A DNA stretch of 37,899 bases from positions 1 through 37,899 of the forward strand of contig JAKSLD010000026.1 of assembly GCA_024401395.1 (NCBI GenBank), read 5' to 3'. Both the position numbers and the translations under genes were made by a program. Below are positions 1 to 9,095 of the stretch, one piece after another (position 1 is the first letter of the stretch; the number at the start of each line of letters is the position of its first letter). Origin of the DNA: Bacteroidales bacterium (GTDB taxonomy: Bacteria; Bacteroidota; Bacteroidia; Bacteroidales; Marinilabiliaceae). A model generated the notes under the pieces. The model ran no database searches. It was not told the DNA's origin and saw nothing but the letters and a program-made list of their open reading frames with translations.

Positions 1-26
1 AAAGCAAACAAAAATATTTATTGTCT

Positions 27-1139
27 ATGAATAAACTAGTCAGTGCTATTGGAGTAGCAACGATCATGCTATCGGGGTGTGTTACGAATACGAATAAGCA
101 AGTCGGCACGGAAGTCAGACTAACAGCTACAGATCCACAAGCTACGCCAGCTACGGTGGAGATGCTCAACAAGATAAACAAACGAGAACACCTGATGGTT
201 GGCCATCAGGACGACCTATCATACGGTCACACCTGGAACGAAGAAGCCGGGCGTTCAGACATGAAAGAAGTATCAGGCTACTATCCTGACGTATGCGGCT
301 GGGAGTTGGGAGGTCTTGAGCTAGGCGAACTTGCCAACCTAGACAACGTAGGGTTTGACGACATGCACAAGCATATGCAAGAAGTGCATAAGATGGGCGG
401 CATAAACACCATGACATGGCACTCATACAACCTCATTTCGGGCAACAACTGCTGGGACGTATCACAAAGCGGCGTTGTAGCAGCCGTACTCCCTGAAGGA
501 GTGAAGCACGAGCAATATCTGAAATGGCTTGACAAATTTGCCACATTCGTCACATCAGTCAAAGACGACAACGGAGAAGCCATACCGATGCTATTCAGGC
601 CATATCACGAGCTCACAGGCTCATGGTTCTGGTGGGGAGCAGACCTCTGTACGGTAGACGAGTACAAGCAGCTATGGCGAATGACACACGAATACCTCAC
701 CAAAGAAAAAGGCGTCCACAACCTGCTATACGTCTACTCGACGGGAGATTTCAATGACGGAGCCTATTACCTAGAGAGATATCCAGGAGACGATGTAGTC
801 GATGTATTAGGCTTCGACATATACCAATACGGAGAGAATCTGAAAGATGCGCAGCAAAGATTCCTCAATCAGCTAAAGCTAGAAGCAGAGATACTATCGC
901 CTATAGCCAAAGAAAAGAACAAGCCATGGGCAGTATGCGAAGCCGGACTTGAGTCGTGTCTGATAGACGACTGGTTCACCAAAGTTGGCGAAGTAATCAT
1001 ACCTACAGATGCGCGATACATACTCTTCTGGAGAAATGCGCACGACCAAGAGAAACACTTCTACGTACCATACGCTGGACATTCAGCAGCGCCAGACTTC
1101 AAGAAATTCGTAGAGTCGACACGAGTAAAAGTCCAGTAA
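27..1139 (+). CDS. GH26 beta-mannanase, lipoprotein
   Basis: This 370-residue protein is a glycoside hydrolase family 26 enzyme, most likely an endo-1,4-beta-mannosidase that cuts mannan or related beta-mannosides at the cell surface or in the periplasm. An N-terminal lipoprotein signal ends in LSGC with the acylated Cys at residue 18. The signature RPYHELTGSWFWWG holds the expected acid/base Glu at about residue 195, and AVCEAG holds the expected nucleophile Glu at about 305. The length fits a single GH26 domain. An upstream TTG in frame is possible, but the ATG at 27 directly starts a good signal peptide and is preferred. Only 26 bases precede it, so the promoter and any polysaccharide-utilisation genes upstream are not visible. 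About 190 bases and a new promoter-like site separate it from the next gene, so the two are probably not co-transcribed. The family is confident; the exact substrate is inferred. Confidence 0.9.
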   Translation: MNKLVSAIGVATIMLSGCVTNTNKQVGTEVRLTATDPQATPATVEMLNKINKREHLMVGHQDDLSYGHTWNEEAGRSDMKEVSGYYPDVCGWELGGLELGELANLDNVGFDDMHKHMQEVHKMGGINTMTWHSYNLISGNNCWDVSQSGVVAAVLPEGVKHEQYLKWLDKFATFVTSVKDDNGEAIPMLFRPYHELTGSWFWWGADLCTVDEYKQLWRMTHEYLTKEKGVHNLLYVYSTGDFNDGAYYLERYPGDDVVDVLGFDIYQYGENLKDAQQRFLNQLKLEAEILSPIAKEKNKPWAVCEAGLESCLIDDWFTKVGEVIIPTDARYILFWRNAHDQEKHFYVPYAGHSAAPDFKKFVESTRVKVQ

Positions 1140-1261
1140 GAAAGCCCCTTAGAGGGCAAATAAGAGTCGCTCCGAAGAGTTCCGGACAAAGAATGGCATG
1201 ATTATTGCGAATTGTCAGATAAAGATGCTTCAAAAAAGCACCATTATTCAAACATTCCGCG

Positions 1262-1269
1262 TAACTTTG
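1262..1269 (+). promoter_or_regulatory. Bacteroidetes -7 box before the DUF1573 gene
   Basis: TAACTTTG matches the Bacteroidetes -7 consensus TAnnTTTG and lies about 56 bases before the DUF1573 start codon. No convincing TTTG box sits 19-21 bases upstream, so only half of the promoter is supported. The 8-base inverted pair TTCCGGAC (1180-1187) and GTCCGGAA (1271-1278) flanks the site and could be an operator. Confidence 0.5.
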
Positions 1270-1325
1270 CGTCCGGAAGTCACGTAGAATGCTTCATTAA
1301 TTCGGACAACTTGAAAATTTAAGAC

Positions 1326-2417
1326 ATGAAACATATAGTTACGACATTAGCATTTGCTCTTTTGACGATAGTCGGTTGGGCGCAGAAGCCAAACATCAGT
1401 TTTGAAGAGACACAGTTTGACTTTGGAGAGATAAAAGAGGCTGACGGTCCGGTAACGCACCGTTTCACATTCACGAACAAAGGCAACACACCACTTGTGC
1501 TGCATAATGTGCAAGCATCATGCGGTTGTACCACCCCATCGTGGCCACGCACACCAATTCAACCAAATGCGACAAGTCAGATTGACGTTACATTCAACCC
1601 AGCCAATCGTCCTGGCACATTCAGCAAGACAATCACTGTAACATCCAATGCCAGCAATGCGCAAGTAACACTCCGCATTTCAGGCAAGGTAATGGAAGCA
1701 GAAAAGACCATAGAGCAGCTCTACCCTACAGTATTTGGGGAGATGCGTCTACAGGACAGCTACATTCCATTTACAAAGATTATCCCTGGCGAGACAAAGA
1801 TGGCAGAGTTGAAAGTCATCAACCCATCCAGCGAATGGATCACACCAGAGTTCCTCAATGTACCATCGCACATTCACATTGCATGCGTACCAGCAACACT
1901 TGCTCCTGGGCAAGAAGGACTGATCCAAGCGACATACGATGCAGTAATGAAGAACGACTGGGGCTATGTATCCGATCAAGTATACGTTACATTCAACGGC
2001 GTACGTTCATACAGCAACCGCATCACTATAAGTGCTACTATCCAAGAAGACTTCACTCGCATGACAGACGAAGAGAAAGCCAATGCACCTAAGTTGGAAT
2101 TCGACTCGCAATCGCACGACTGGGGAGAGATTAACGCTACAGACAAGCAGTCGCACGACTTCGTAGTGAAGAACACAGGCAACCAGAACCTTATCATCCG
2201 TAAGGTAAAGGCTTCATGCGGATGTACAGCAGTAACACCAGCAAAAACAGTCCTTGCAAAAGGCGAGGAGACCACGATACATGTTGAGTTCAATCCATCT
2301 GGCAAGCAAGGTCGTCAGCAGAAGACCATCACAGTCATCACCAACGACCCAGACAAGTCGAATGTACTCTTGCGCATCAGCTGTTCGATCAAGTCTCCTG
2401 GAAGTGAATTAAGATAA
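1326..2417 (+). CDS. Tandem DUF1573 exported protein
   Basis: A 363-residue secreted protein with a signal peptide ending near WAQ (residue 19-20). It has two copies of the DUF1573 immunoglobulin-like beta-sandwich, at about residues 23-120 and 250-355. Each carries the family hallmark ASCGCT and the FGEI/WGEI strand. The segment between them (about 125-245) looks like a further beta-rich domain without the Cys motif. DUF1573 proteins are widespread in Bacteroidetes and their biochemical role is not established; the paired cysteines suggest metal or thiol chemistry in the periplasm, which is inference. The start has a promoter-like box upstream, and the gene is followed after 18 bases by a thioredoxin-fold lipoprotein, so the two are probably co-transcribed. 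Confidence 0.85.
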   Translation: MKHIVTTLAFALLTIVGWAQKPNISFEETQFDFGEIKEADGPVTHRFTFTNKGNTPLVLHNVQASCGCTTPSWPRTPIQPNATSQIDVTFNPANRPGTFSKTITVTSNASNAQVTLRISGKVMEAEKTIEQLYPTVFGEMRLQDSYIPFTKIIPGETKMAELKVINPSSEWITPEFLNVPSHIHIACVPATLAPGQEGLIQATYDAVMKNDWGYVSDQVYVTFNGVRSYSNRITISATIQEDFTRMTDEEKANAPKLEFDSQSHDWGEINATDKQSHDFVVKNTGNQNLIIRKVKASCGCTAVTPAKTVLAKGEETTIHVEFNPSGKQGRQQKTITVITNDPDKSNVLLRISCSIKSPGSELR

Positions 2418-2435
2418 GCGCATTAAAACATTACG

Positions 2436-3542
2436 ATGAGAATATCTCAGTCATTAGCCATTATAGGCGTGGCATCGTTACTGGCCTCATGTCATAACGA
2501 TGCCCTAACTGTTGAAGGCACACTAAAGAGTGTGGACGACGGTTTCATCTATCTGTCTGCCATAAACAACGATATGCAGTGGCAGCACATAGACACCACG
2601 CGAGTAAACGAAGGCTCGTTCAAGTTTGAGACTGCCGACATACACGAAGGCGGAGAATGCTTCATGATTACGACACCCCATCAGCAGCAGATGATATTCT
2701 TTGCTGGCAAGGACAACGTCTCGATTGAAGGCAATCTTGACATGCCGTCATCAATAAAAGTATCAGGCACAGACCTCAACGAGATATATGAGCAATTCGT
2801 TGCTAATGTTCCTGAGCAAGACAGACTCCAGAAGCTCAACCGCGACCTTCAGAATGCCAGTTACAACATAGACAAGGCTAATGCTATCAAGGAAGAGATA
2901 TACAATGCACAGATGGAGCAGTTGGCATACATCAAGCGCTTTGTATCAAACAACCTTGACAACCCAGTGGGAGCGTTTGTACTCATCAACTCAGTAAACT
3001 ATTTCTCATTTGAAGAGGCAGACAACTTCTCGAAATCCATTACGGCTAAGTTGCCAAACCATAAATACTCGCGCATATTCGAGTCGATTGTAGACAACAG
3101 ACGCACCATTTATGAAGCAATGCAGCGAGTAGAGATAGGACAGCCTGCGCCAGACTTCACCCTTCCAGACGTAAACGACAAAGACGTTACGCTATCGGAC
3201 CTCAAGGGCAAGAACGTACTACTCTACTTCTGGGCGAGCAACGACAGGCTATCGCGCATAAACAATCCAGCCATCAGAGAGCTATATCAGAAGTTCTCAT
3301 CCAAGCCATTGACCATTGTGTCTATTTCAGTAGACCAGAATGCCAACACATGGCGAAGCACCATCAAAGAAGACCAGCTTCCTGGCATACAGCTATTAGA
3401 CGCAGACAACGAGATCGCGGCAACATACTGCGTACCGAGATTGCCATTTGCGATACTGATAGACTTTGACGGCAAGATTGTAGCAAAAGATCATAACGCG
3501 GAGAGTGTATTCTCTGATGTAGAGACACTTCTTTCAAAATAA
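2436..3542 (+). CDS. DUF4369/thioredoxin-fold lipoprotein lacking CxxC
   Basis: A 368-residue lipoprotein: the signal ends LLASC with the lipid Cys at 19. Residues 22-110 look like a DUF4369 domain, about 120-230 form a helical linker, and 232-368 are an AhpC/TSA or TlpA-like thioredoxin fold (IGQPAPDFTLPD, LLYFWAS, then LPFAILIDFDGKIV with the cis-Pro). In active relatives the segment after FWAS is WCxxC. Here it reads NDRLSR, with Asp270 and Ser273 at the Cys positions. Other cysteines are at 75 and 332 only. It therefore cannot be a standard disulfide reductase and may be a binding or structural member. It sits between the DUF1573 gene (18 bases upstream) and glmM (19 bases downstream), in an apparent operon. 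Confidence 0.85.
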   Translation: MRISQSLAIIGVASLLASCHNDALTVEGTLKSVDDGFIYLSAINNDMQWQHIDTTRVNEGSFKFETADIHEGGECFMITTPHQQQMIFFAGKDNVSIEGNLDMPSSIKVSGTDLNEIYEQFVANVPEQDRLQKLNRDLQNASYNIDKANAIKEEIYNAQMEQLAYIKRFVSNNLDNPVGAFVLINSVNYFSFEEADNFSKSITAKLPNHKYSRIFESIVDNRRTIYEAMQRVEIGQPAPDFTLPDVNDKDVTLSDLKGKNVLLYFWASNDRLSRINNPAIRELYQKFSSKPLTIVSISVDQNANTWRSTIKEDQLPGIQLLDADNEIAATYCVPRLPFAILIDFDGKIVAKDHNAESVFSDVETLLSK

Positions 3543-3561
3543 AAATATTAATAACACATTT

Positions 3562-4944
3562 ATGTCACTAATTAAATCCATTTCGGGTATCAGAGGTACG
3601 ATAGGTGGTCGTCCAGGCAATGGTCTTTCACCTCTAGACGTAGTAAAGTTCACATCTGCCTATTCAGCTTTCATCCTCAGCAAGACAAAAGGACGCAAAG
3701 CCAAGGTTGTTGTCGGTCGTGATGCCCGTATGTCTGGTCCAATTGTAGAGCAGCTTGTAGTATCCACACTACGCGGCATGGGCATAGACGTTGTGAACAT
3801 AGGACTTGCAACGACACCTACCACTGAGATAGCAGTAACAGGAGAGAAAGCCGATGGCGGTATCATCATTACAGCCTCGCACAATCCAAAGCAGTGGAAT
3901 GCCCTCAAGCTTCTCAACAACGAAGGCGAATTCCTCAATGCAGCAGAAGGTCAGCAGATACTTGCTACAGCGGCAGCAGACGACTACACCTACGCTGAAG
4001 TAGACCAGCTTGGCACACTTACAGAGAAAGACTACACAGAATATCACATACAGAAGGTACTCGACCTCAAGTTAGTTGATGTAGAGGCAATCAAGAAAGC
4101 CAATTTCACAGTTATCCTTGACACCATCAACTCAGTTGGAGGCATTGTTCTTCCAAAGTTGCTTGACAAACTTGGAGTAAAGAACTACAAAGTATTGAAT
4201 CAAGAGCCAACAGGCAACTTCTTCCATACGCCAGAGCCAATACCAGAGAACCTGACACAGATTGCAGGCGAAATAAAGAACGGCAAATACGACGTAGGTT
4301 TTGTAGTTGACCCAGACGTAGACCGTCTTGCCATGTTCTGTGAGAACGGAGAGATGTTTGGAGAAGAGTACACAATCGTATCATGTGCAGACTACGTACT
4401 CAGTCATACACCAGGCAACACAGTATCCAACCTATCCTCTTCGCGAGCACTTGCTGACGTGACAAAGCAGCACGGCGGATCGTACAAGGCAGCGGCAGTA
4501 GGTGAGGTCAACGTTGTCACAGCGATGAAAGAGACCAAAGCCATTATCGGTGGCGAAGGCAATGGCGGAGTCATCTACCCAGAGAGTCACTACGGACGAG
4601 ATGCTCTTGTAGGCATTGCGCTCTTCCTTTCACATCTTGCGCACAAAGGCTGCAAAGTATCAGAGCTAAGGGCTTCATATCCAGACTATTCGATTTCAAA
4701 GAATAAAGTCGAGCTATCAGCCGACGTAAATGTAGATGCTATTCTTGACTCGATGAAAGAGAAATACAAGAACGAGCGCATCACAGACATTGACGGAGTA
4801 AAGATAGACTTTGCAGAGAGCTGGGTACACCTCCGCAAGTCGAACACAGAGCCAATCATCCGCATCTATGCTGAGGCGCACACAGAAGCAGAAGCTACGG
4901 CACTTGCTGCACAGATCAAGGATGTCATTGCATCATGCAAATAA
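3562..4944 (+). CDS. glmM: Phosphoglucosamine mutase
   Basis: This 460-residue alpha-D-phosphohexomutase probably interconverts glucosamine-6-phosphate and glucosamine-1-phosphate on the way to UDP-GlcNAc, peptidoglycan and lipid A. The phosphoserine loop GIIITASHNP has the catalytic Ser at 106. The magnesium loop DPDVDR is at 250-255, the sugar-binding loop GGEGNGG follows near 360, and a C-terminal RKSNTEPIIRIYAE phosphate-binding segment is present. The N-terminal SISGIRGTIGG is typical of the GlmM-type enzyme in Bacteroidetes. A phosphomannomutase role cannot be excluded from sequence alone. It follows the thioredoxin-like gene by 19 bases, and its last codons overlap the start of the next gene by 10 bases, pointing to translational coupling. 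Confidence 0.9.
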   Translation: MSLIKSISGIRGTIGGRPGNGLSPLDVVKFTSAYSAFILSKTKGRKAKVVVGRDARMSGPIVEQLVVSTLRGMGIDVVNIGLATTPTTEIAVTGEKADGGIIITASHNPKQWNALKLLNNEGEFLNAAEGQQILATAAADDYTYAEVDQLGTLTEKDYTEYHIQKVLDLKLVDVEAIKKANFTVILDTINSVGGIVLPKLLDKLGVKNYKVLNQEPTGNFFHTPEPIPENLTQIAGEIKNGKYDVGFVVDPDVDRLAMFCENGEMFGEEYTIVSCADYVLSHTPGNTVSNLSSSRALADVTKQHGGSYKAAAVGEVNVVTAMKETKAIIGGEGNGGVIYPESHYGRDALVGIALFLSHLAHKGCKVSELRASYPDYSISKNKVELSADVNVDAILDSMKEKYKNERITDIDGVKIDFAESWVHLRKSNTEPIIRIYAEAHTEAEATALAAQIKDVIASCK

Positions 4945-5636
4945 TATGTAAGACGACATATTACCGACTAATAATGATTGCCATCTGTATTATTCAGGTG
5001 GCAATTATTAATATCTATGGGCAGCGCACAGTAGACTGCGGCATTGGAGCTTCGTACCAGTTCACACTCTCTCCACGATGGAAGGCAGCTGTAGAAGGAG
5101 AAGTATTCAGGCAATTCGATGACCGAGCCAGCGCATGGGGACGTCTAGCCTTAAACGGCAGGTTCACAGTCACAGAGAAGAGAAACATATTCATGTCAGC
5201 CTCGATGGTCAGGCAGATATACACCGACGTCAGCAATTACGACACAGAGTTACGACTGACAGAAGGTTTCAACATACAGACACAATCAGGATTAGCCCAC
5301 AACTTCTATCTGACCCAGAGGCGCATCATATATCAGCCCACCAACGACAAAGCGATGTGCTCAGACATCTCATACAATCAGCATTACGCATTTCCCACTA
5401 TAGGGCAAAGGCTCACGCCATTTGCAGATATCAGTGCTACAGCCAATATCACACCTGACATCTCAAATGCCCCCGTATTACAGCGCTTTCGTGTAGGAGG
5501 AGGAGTATTGTTCGACATCAAAGAGACACTACGCATAAATGCCACCTACCGCTACTCCATGGGCAGCAAGAGGCAGATATTCATAGGAGATGCCCACGGG
5601 ATGAACTACATTTCCCTCACATTGAGCATTAAGTAG
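4935..5636 (+). CDS. DUF2490-type outer-membrane beta-barrel protein
   Basis: A 233-residue protein with a hydrophobic signal segment (LIMIAICIIQVAIINIYG) followed by alternating amphipathic strands. Examples are YQFTLSPRWKAAVEGEVF, RRIIYQPTNDK, and the closing strand MNYISLTLSIK without a terminal aromatic. The pattern of short strands with conserved R and Y residues (NATYRYSMG near the end) fits the DUF2490 family, predicted outer-membrane barrels of unknown function common in Bacteroidetes. The start given overlaps the glmM stop by 10 bases. An alternative ATG at 4974 would leave a short but still plausible signal peptide and cannot be ruled out. No clear terminator follows before the ffh promoter. 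Confidence 0.7.
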   Translation: MQIICKTTYYRLIMIAICIIQVAIINIYGQRTVDCGIGASYQFTLSPRWKAAVEGEVFRQFDDRASAWGRLALNGRFTVTEKRNIFMSASMVRQIYTDVSNYDTELRLTEGFNIQTQSGLAHNFYLTQRRIIYQPTNDKAMCSDISYNQHYAFPTIGQRLTPFADISATANITPDISNAPVLQRFRVGGGVLFDIKETLRINATYRYSMGSKRQIFIGDAHGMNYISLTLSIK

Positions 5637-5649
5637 TTGGGCTATGTAG

Positions 5650-5680
5650 TTTGTCAGTCCAATGCTTTTTACTAACTTTG
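5650..5680 (+). promoter_or_regulatory. Consensus Bacteroidetes promoter for ffh-folD
   Basis: TTTG at 5650-5653 and TAACTTTG at 5673-5680 are separated by exactly 19 bases, matching the Bacteroidetes -33/-7 promoter layout. The ATG of ffh lies 47 bases after the -7 box. This is one of the two best promoters in the window. Confidence 0.8.
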
Positions 5681-5727
5681 CCCGTGATAATGCATTATTA
5701 AAGAATATTCTAACAGACTAACATAAG

Positions 5728-7062
5728 ATGTTTGAAAATCTATCCGAGAAAATTGAACTTGCGTTCAAATCTCTTCGAGGCGAATCTACCATTACCGAGC
5801 TCAACATTGCTGAGACTCTGAAAGACGTACGTAAGGCACTCCTCGATGCCGATGTCAACTACAAGGTAGCAAAGCAATTTATAGATACAGTCAAGGAGAA
5901 GGCACTCGGTTCAGAGGTTCTCAAGAGCGTAAAGCCAGGGCAGCAGATTGTAAAGATAGTCTATGACGAGCTCACTGCACTCATGGGTGGAGAAGCCGTA
6001 GACATTAACATAAAGGGCAACCCAGCAATCATCCTTATGTCCGGTCTCCAGGGTTCTGGTAAGACCACATTCACAGGCAAGCTTGCCAATATGCTCAAGA
6101 CCAAGCGAGGCAAGAGTCCTATGGTAGTAGCTTGTGACGTATATCGTCCAGCCGCTATTGACCAGTTGCGCGTTGTAGCAAATCAGATTGGCGTTCCGGT
6201 ATATGCAGAAGACGGCAACAAGAATCCTATTGAGATAGCAAAGAAGGCCATTGCAGAAGCAAAGGCACAAGGCTGCGATGTAGTGATTGTCGATACAGCA
6301 GGTCGTCTTGCTGTAGACGAAGAGATGATGAACGAGATCGAGTCGCTCAAGAAAGCGCTCGAGCCATCAGAGACACTCTTTGTAGTAGACTCGATGACCG
6401 GTCAGGATGCTGTAAACACAGCCAAAGAGTTCAACGACCGACTTGACTTTGACGGTGTGATACTCACGAAGCTAGATGGTGATACACGCGGTGGTGCGGC
6501 ACTTTCTATTCGCAATGTAGTCAACAAGCCTATCAAGTTCATCGGTACAGGCGAGAAGATGGACGCCATTGACGTGTTCCACCCTTCACGTATGGCAGAC
6601 CGAATCCTTGGCATGGGTGATATCCGTACACTTGTACAGCGTGCGCAAGAGCAGATTGACGAAGAAGAGGCACGTAAGCTTCAGAAGAAGATTGCCAACA
6701 ACAAGCTCGACTTTGACGACTTCCTTGCACAGATACAGCAAGTGAAGAAGATGGGTAACCTCAAGGACCTTGCATCCATGATACCAGGAGTCGGCAAGAT
6801 GTTGAAGAACGTAGATATAGACGACAATGCATTCAAGGGCATTGAGGCTATTATCGGTTCCATGACACCATACGAGAGAAAGAATCCACAAGTGATAGAC
6901 GGTTCAAGAAAGAAGCGTATTGCCAACGGATCAGGCACATCGCTCCAAGACGTAAACCGTCTCTTGAAGCAATTTGAGGAGACACGCAAGATCATGAAGC
7001 TTATGAGCGGCAAGAGCGGAGCCAATATGCGCCGTATGATGGGCGGTATGATGAGACGATAA
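5728..7062 (+). CDS. ffh: Signal recognition particle protein Ffh (SRP54)
   Basis: A 444-residue SRP GTPase that binds signal sequences of nascent membrane and secreted proteins, and docks with FtsY. The N domain covers about residues 1-90. The G domain has the P-loop GLQGSGKT at 106-113, DTAGRL around 190 and [10 protein letters not shown] around 248-257. The M domain at about 300-444 is methionine-rich and ends in clusters such as [11 protein letters not shown], used for signal-peptide and SRP RNA binding. The length is normal. A strong promoter precedes it, and folD follows after 29 bases, probably on the same transcript. I did not find a 4.5S RNA gene in the neighbourhood. Confidence 0.97.
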   Translation: MFENLSEKIELAFKSLRGESTITELNIAETLKDVRKALLDADVNYKVAKQFIDTVKEKALGSEVLKSVKPGQQIVKIVYDELTALMGGEAVDINIKGNPAIILMSGLQGSGKTTFTGKLANMLKTKRGKSPMVVACDVYRPAAIDQLRVVANQIGVPVYAEDGNKNPIEIAKKAIAEAKAQGCDVVIVDTAGRLAVDEEMMNEIESLKKALEPSETLFVVDSMTGQDAVNTAKEFNDRLDFDGVILTKLDGDTRGGAALSIRNVVNKPIKFIGTGEKMDAIDVFHPSRMADRILGMGDIRTLVQRAQEQIDEEEARKLQKKIANNKLDFDDFLAQIQQVKKMGNLKDLASMIPGVGKMLKNVDIDDNAFKGIEAIIGSMTPYERKNPQVIDGSRKKRIANGSGTSLQDVNRLLKQFEETRKIMKLMSGKSGANMRRMMGGMMRR

Positions 7063-7091
7063 AGAAATACTATACACACACTACGCATATT

Positions 7092-7967
7092 ATGGAACTA
7101 ATAGATGGTAAGGCAACCGCTGCAGCGATCCGCAAGGAGATAGCAGAACAGGTTGAGCAGATGGTATCACGTGGGGAGCGCAGGCCTCACCTCGTAGCCA
7201 TCCTAGTCGGTCACGATGGTGGCTCAGAGACATACGTCGCAAATAAAGTCAAGGCTTGTGAGGAGTGCGGTTTCAAGTCCACCCTACTCCGTCATGAAGA
7301 TGACATCACCGAGGCAGAGCTTCTTGCAGAAGTTCAAAAACTCAACAACGATCCAGATGTTGATGGCTTCATCGTACAATTACCTCTTCCAAAGCACATA
7401 GACGAAGAGAAGGTAACACATGCCATTGACCCTACAAAAGACGTAGACGGTTTCCACCCAGTGAATGTAGGACGCATGACAATCGGTGCTCCAGCCTTCA
7501 TTTCGGCTACGCCACAAGGTATCGTTGACCTTATCCAGCGATACAATATACCTACAGCAGGCAAGCACGCTGTAGTTATCGGCAGAAGTAATATCGTAGG
7601 TCGTCCTATGAGCGTGTTACTCTCGCAAAAAGGCATTGACTGCACAGTGACACTTGTTCACAGTCGCACTGCAAATATCAAAGAGATCTGCAAGCAAGCA
7701 GACATTATAGTAGCTGCAATCGGCAAGCCAGGGTTTGTCACAGCAGACATGGTGAAAGAAGGAGCTACAGTAATTGACGTTGGCACTACACGAGTAAAAG
7801 ACGAGACAAGTCCACGAGGCTGGAGGCTCAAGGGCGATGTAGACTTTGCCAATGTATCGCCAAAGTGTGCATTCATCACACCAGTTCCTGGAGGTGTTGG
7901 TCCTATGACCATCGTATCATTGATGAAGAACACACTACTTGCCGGGCAGAAAGCCATCTACAAATAG
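7092..7967 (+). CDS. folD: Bifunctional methylene-THF dehydrogenase/cyclohydrolase
   Basis: A 291-residue FolD that oxidises 5,10-methylene-tetrahydrofolate to methenyl- and then hydrolyses it to 10-formyl-tetrahydrofolate in the cytosol, feeding purine and formyl-methionine synthesis. Motifs seen: [13 protein letters not shown] with the catalytic Lys of the YxxxK pair, VQLPLPKHI, the NADP-binding [14 protein letters not shown], and the C-terminal [12 protein letters not shown]. The length is typical. The gene follows ffh by 29 bases and is closed by a stem-loop terminator at 7992, which ends the ffh-folD unit. Confidence 0.96.
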   Translation: MELIDGKATAAAIRKEIAEQVEQMVSRGERRPHLVAILVGHDGGSETYVANKVKACEECGFKSTLLRHEDDITEAELLAEVQKLNNDPDVDGFIVQLPLPKHIDEEKVTHAIDPTKDVDGFHPVNVGRMTIGAPAFISATPQGIVDLIQRYNIPTAGKHAVVIGRSNIVGRPMSVLLSQKGIDCTVTLVHSRTANIKEICKQADIIVAAIGKPGFVTADMVKEGATVIDVGTTRVKDETSPRGWRLKGDVDFANVSPKCAFITPVPGGVGPMTIVSLMKNTLLAGQKAIYK

Positions 7968-7991
7968 TAGGAAACAGAGACATAATAAAAT

Positions 7992-8023
7992 CAAAGACGG
8001 GGTTACGGCTCCGTCTTTGTTGT
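7992..8023 (+). terminator. Intrinsic terminator after folD
   Basis: A perfect 9-base stem CAAAGACGG / CCGTCTTTG (7992-8000 with 8011-8019) around a 10-base loop is followed by a T-rich stretch. It separates folD from the DUF4861 gene that starts 22 bases later. Confidence 0.8.
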
Positions 8024-8044
8024 ATTAATAAAAGAACAAAATCT

Positions 8045-8926
8045 ATGCGCACATTATTCATTGCCCTTATAGCGACACTCAGCATCGATGCGATTGCGCA
8101 GACAGATGCCAGTCTATTCTGGAGATCAGACAGTCTGCAAGTAACAGAAATAAACTCAGAAGAAGCCGTACAATACAAGAAAGTGGGACACCACGGTCCG
8201 GCTGTTGAGAATCCCTACATGGCATTACGCCTATATTTCAACAATTCCGGAGCTATAGACATATACTCCAAGGCTAAAACAGGATTAGAGCTAAAGAAAT
8301 ACCTCTGGTATCCATCAAACGAAGCCATAGAGAAAGACAATGCCGGATGCGATGAGTACAGAGTAGGCAAGACAGTCGGTCTTGGAGGCATATCGCTTTG
8401 GGACGGAGAGAAAGAGATAAAGCTCGAAGCCACGAAAGGTCGCAAGGCAACAGTAAGAGTCATAAAAGGCGGGCATCAGATGACAATGCTATCAAGAGGA
8501 GTAATGTACAAAGGAGAACTCATAGACGTAGAAGTCACTGTAACCGTAGACAAATCGCGCTGGGCGAAAGTAGAAGCAAGAGCCATAAGCAAAGAATACG
8601 TACAATTTCTGACAGGCGTCAATATACACAACGGACAAAGCATGACTATAAGCAGCGGCATATTTTCACATAGACTATTTGCCGGGGGCATACATCCTGC
8701 AGACGTAGTAGAGCATCCATTGCCAATATATGCGGCAATGAACGCCAAGAAGAGATACTGGAAGGAAAGAGACATAACATCAGACATGCTGCGATTGATA
8801 TCAAAGCCTACAAAATACGTCAAGACATACGTCGCGGCGTCATGCCTGAGAGAATTAGAGCTATCAGAAGGAAAGAAACTAAGTGAAGACGAAGCTCTAA
8901 ATCTAGCGAGAAAGATACTTATGTAA
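8045..8926 (+). CDS. DUF4861 family secreted protein
   Basis: A 293-residue protein starting with a signal peptide (MRTLFIALIATLSIDAIAQ). The body resembles the DUF4861 family: VENPYMALRLYF, IDIYSKAKTG, CDEYRVGKTVGLGGISLWDG, and beta-rich segments with WAKVEARA. Family members are usually found near carbohydrate-active enzymes in Bacteroidetes and are suspected of acting on or binding sugars, but no activity is established. A longer in-frame reading that begins inside folD is rejected because the signal peptide at 8045 is clear and the terminator lies between. A stem-loop follows the stop at 8937. It is short for a two-domain enzyme and lacks motifs I can assign as catalytic. Confidence 0.75.
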   Translation: MRTLFIALIATLSIDAIAQTDASLFWRSDSLQVTEINSEEAVQYKKVGHHGPAVENPYMALRLYFNNSGAIDIYSKAKTGLELKKYLWYPSNEAIEKDNAGCDEYRVGKTVGLGGISLWDGEKEIKLEATKGRKATVRVIKGGHQMTMLSRGVMYKGELIDVEVTVTVDKSRWAKVEARAISKEYVQFLTGVNIHNGQSMTISSGIFSHRLFAGGIHPADVVEHPLPIYAAMNAKKRYWKERDITSDMLRLISKPTKYVKTYVAASCLRELELSEGKKLSEDEALNLARKILM

Positions 8927-8936
8927 TCCCAAACAA

Positions 8937-8988
8937 ACGGCACCCAAGCAATTATAATCATAACATAATTATAGACTTCGGGTGCCGT
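8937..8988 (+). terminator. Stem-loop after the DUF4861 gene
   Basis: A perfect 9-base stem ACGGCACCC / GGGTGCCGT (8937-8945 with 8980-8988) encloses an AT-rich inner region that can itself fold (AATTAT / ATAATT). It begins 10 bases after the stop codon. There is no strong T-run after it, so it may be a weak terminator or an RNA-stabilising hairpin. Confidence 0.55.
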
Positions 8989-8991
8989 CTG

Positions 8992-9044
8992 TATAGTGTG
9001 TGGGTATAGAGTGTGTATAGAGAGCGTTAAGAGAGAGTATAGAG
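8992..9044 (+). repeat. Phased TATAGAG repeats upstream of ogt
   Basis: TATAGTG at 8992 and TATAGAG at 9005, 9016 and 9038 lie in a purine/T-rich stretch 50-105 bases before the ogt ATG. The starts are 13, 11 and 22 bases apart, close to whole helical turns. They could be operator half-sites or simple-sequence drift; no promoter box of the usual type is seen in this interval. Confidence 0.45.
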
Positions 9045-9095
9045 AACCACCCTATTAATATTTTCATAATTATTTCATTGTGTAGAGAGACATCC

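Noticed and set aside
5637-5727. Terminator between the DUF2490 gene and ffh
   Set aside because: No stem with a T-run is present; read-through from the first cluster into ffh cannot be excluded.
7865-8044. Extension of the DUF4861 gene into folD
   Set aside because: It overlaps folD and a terminator, and the signal peptide begins at 8045.
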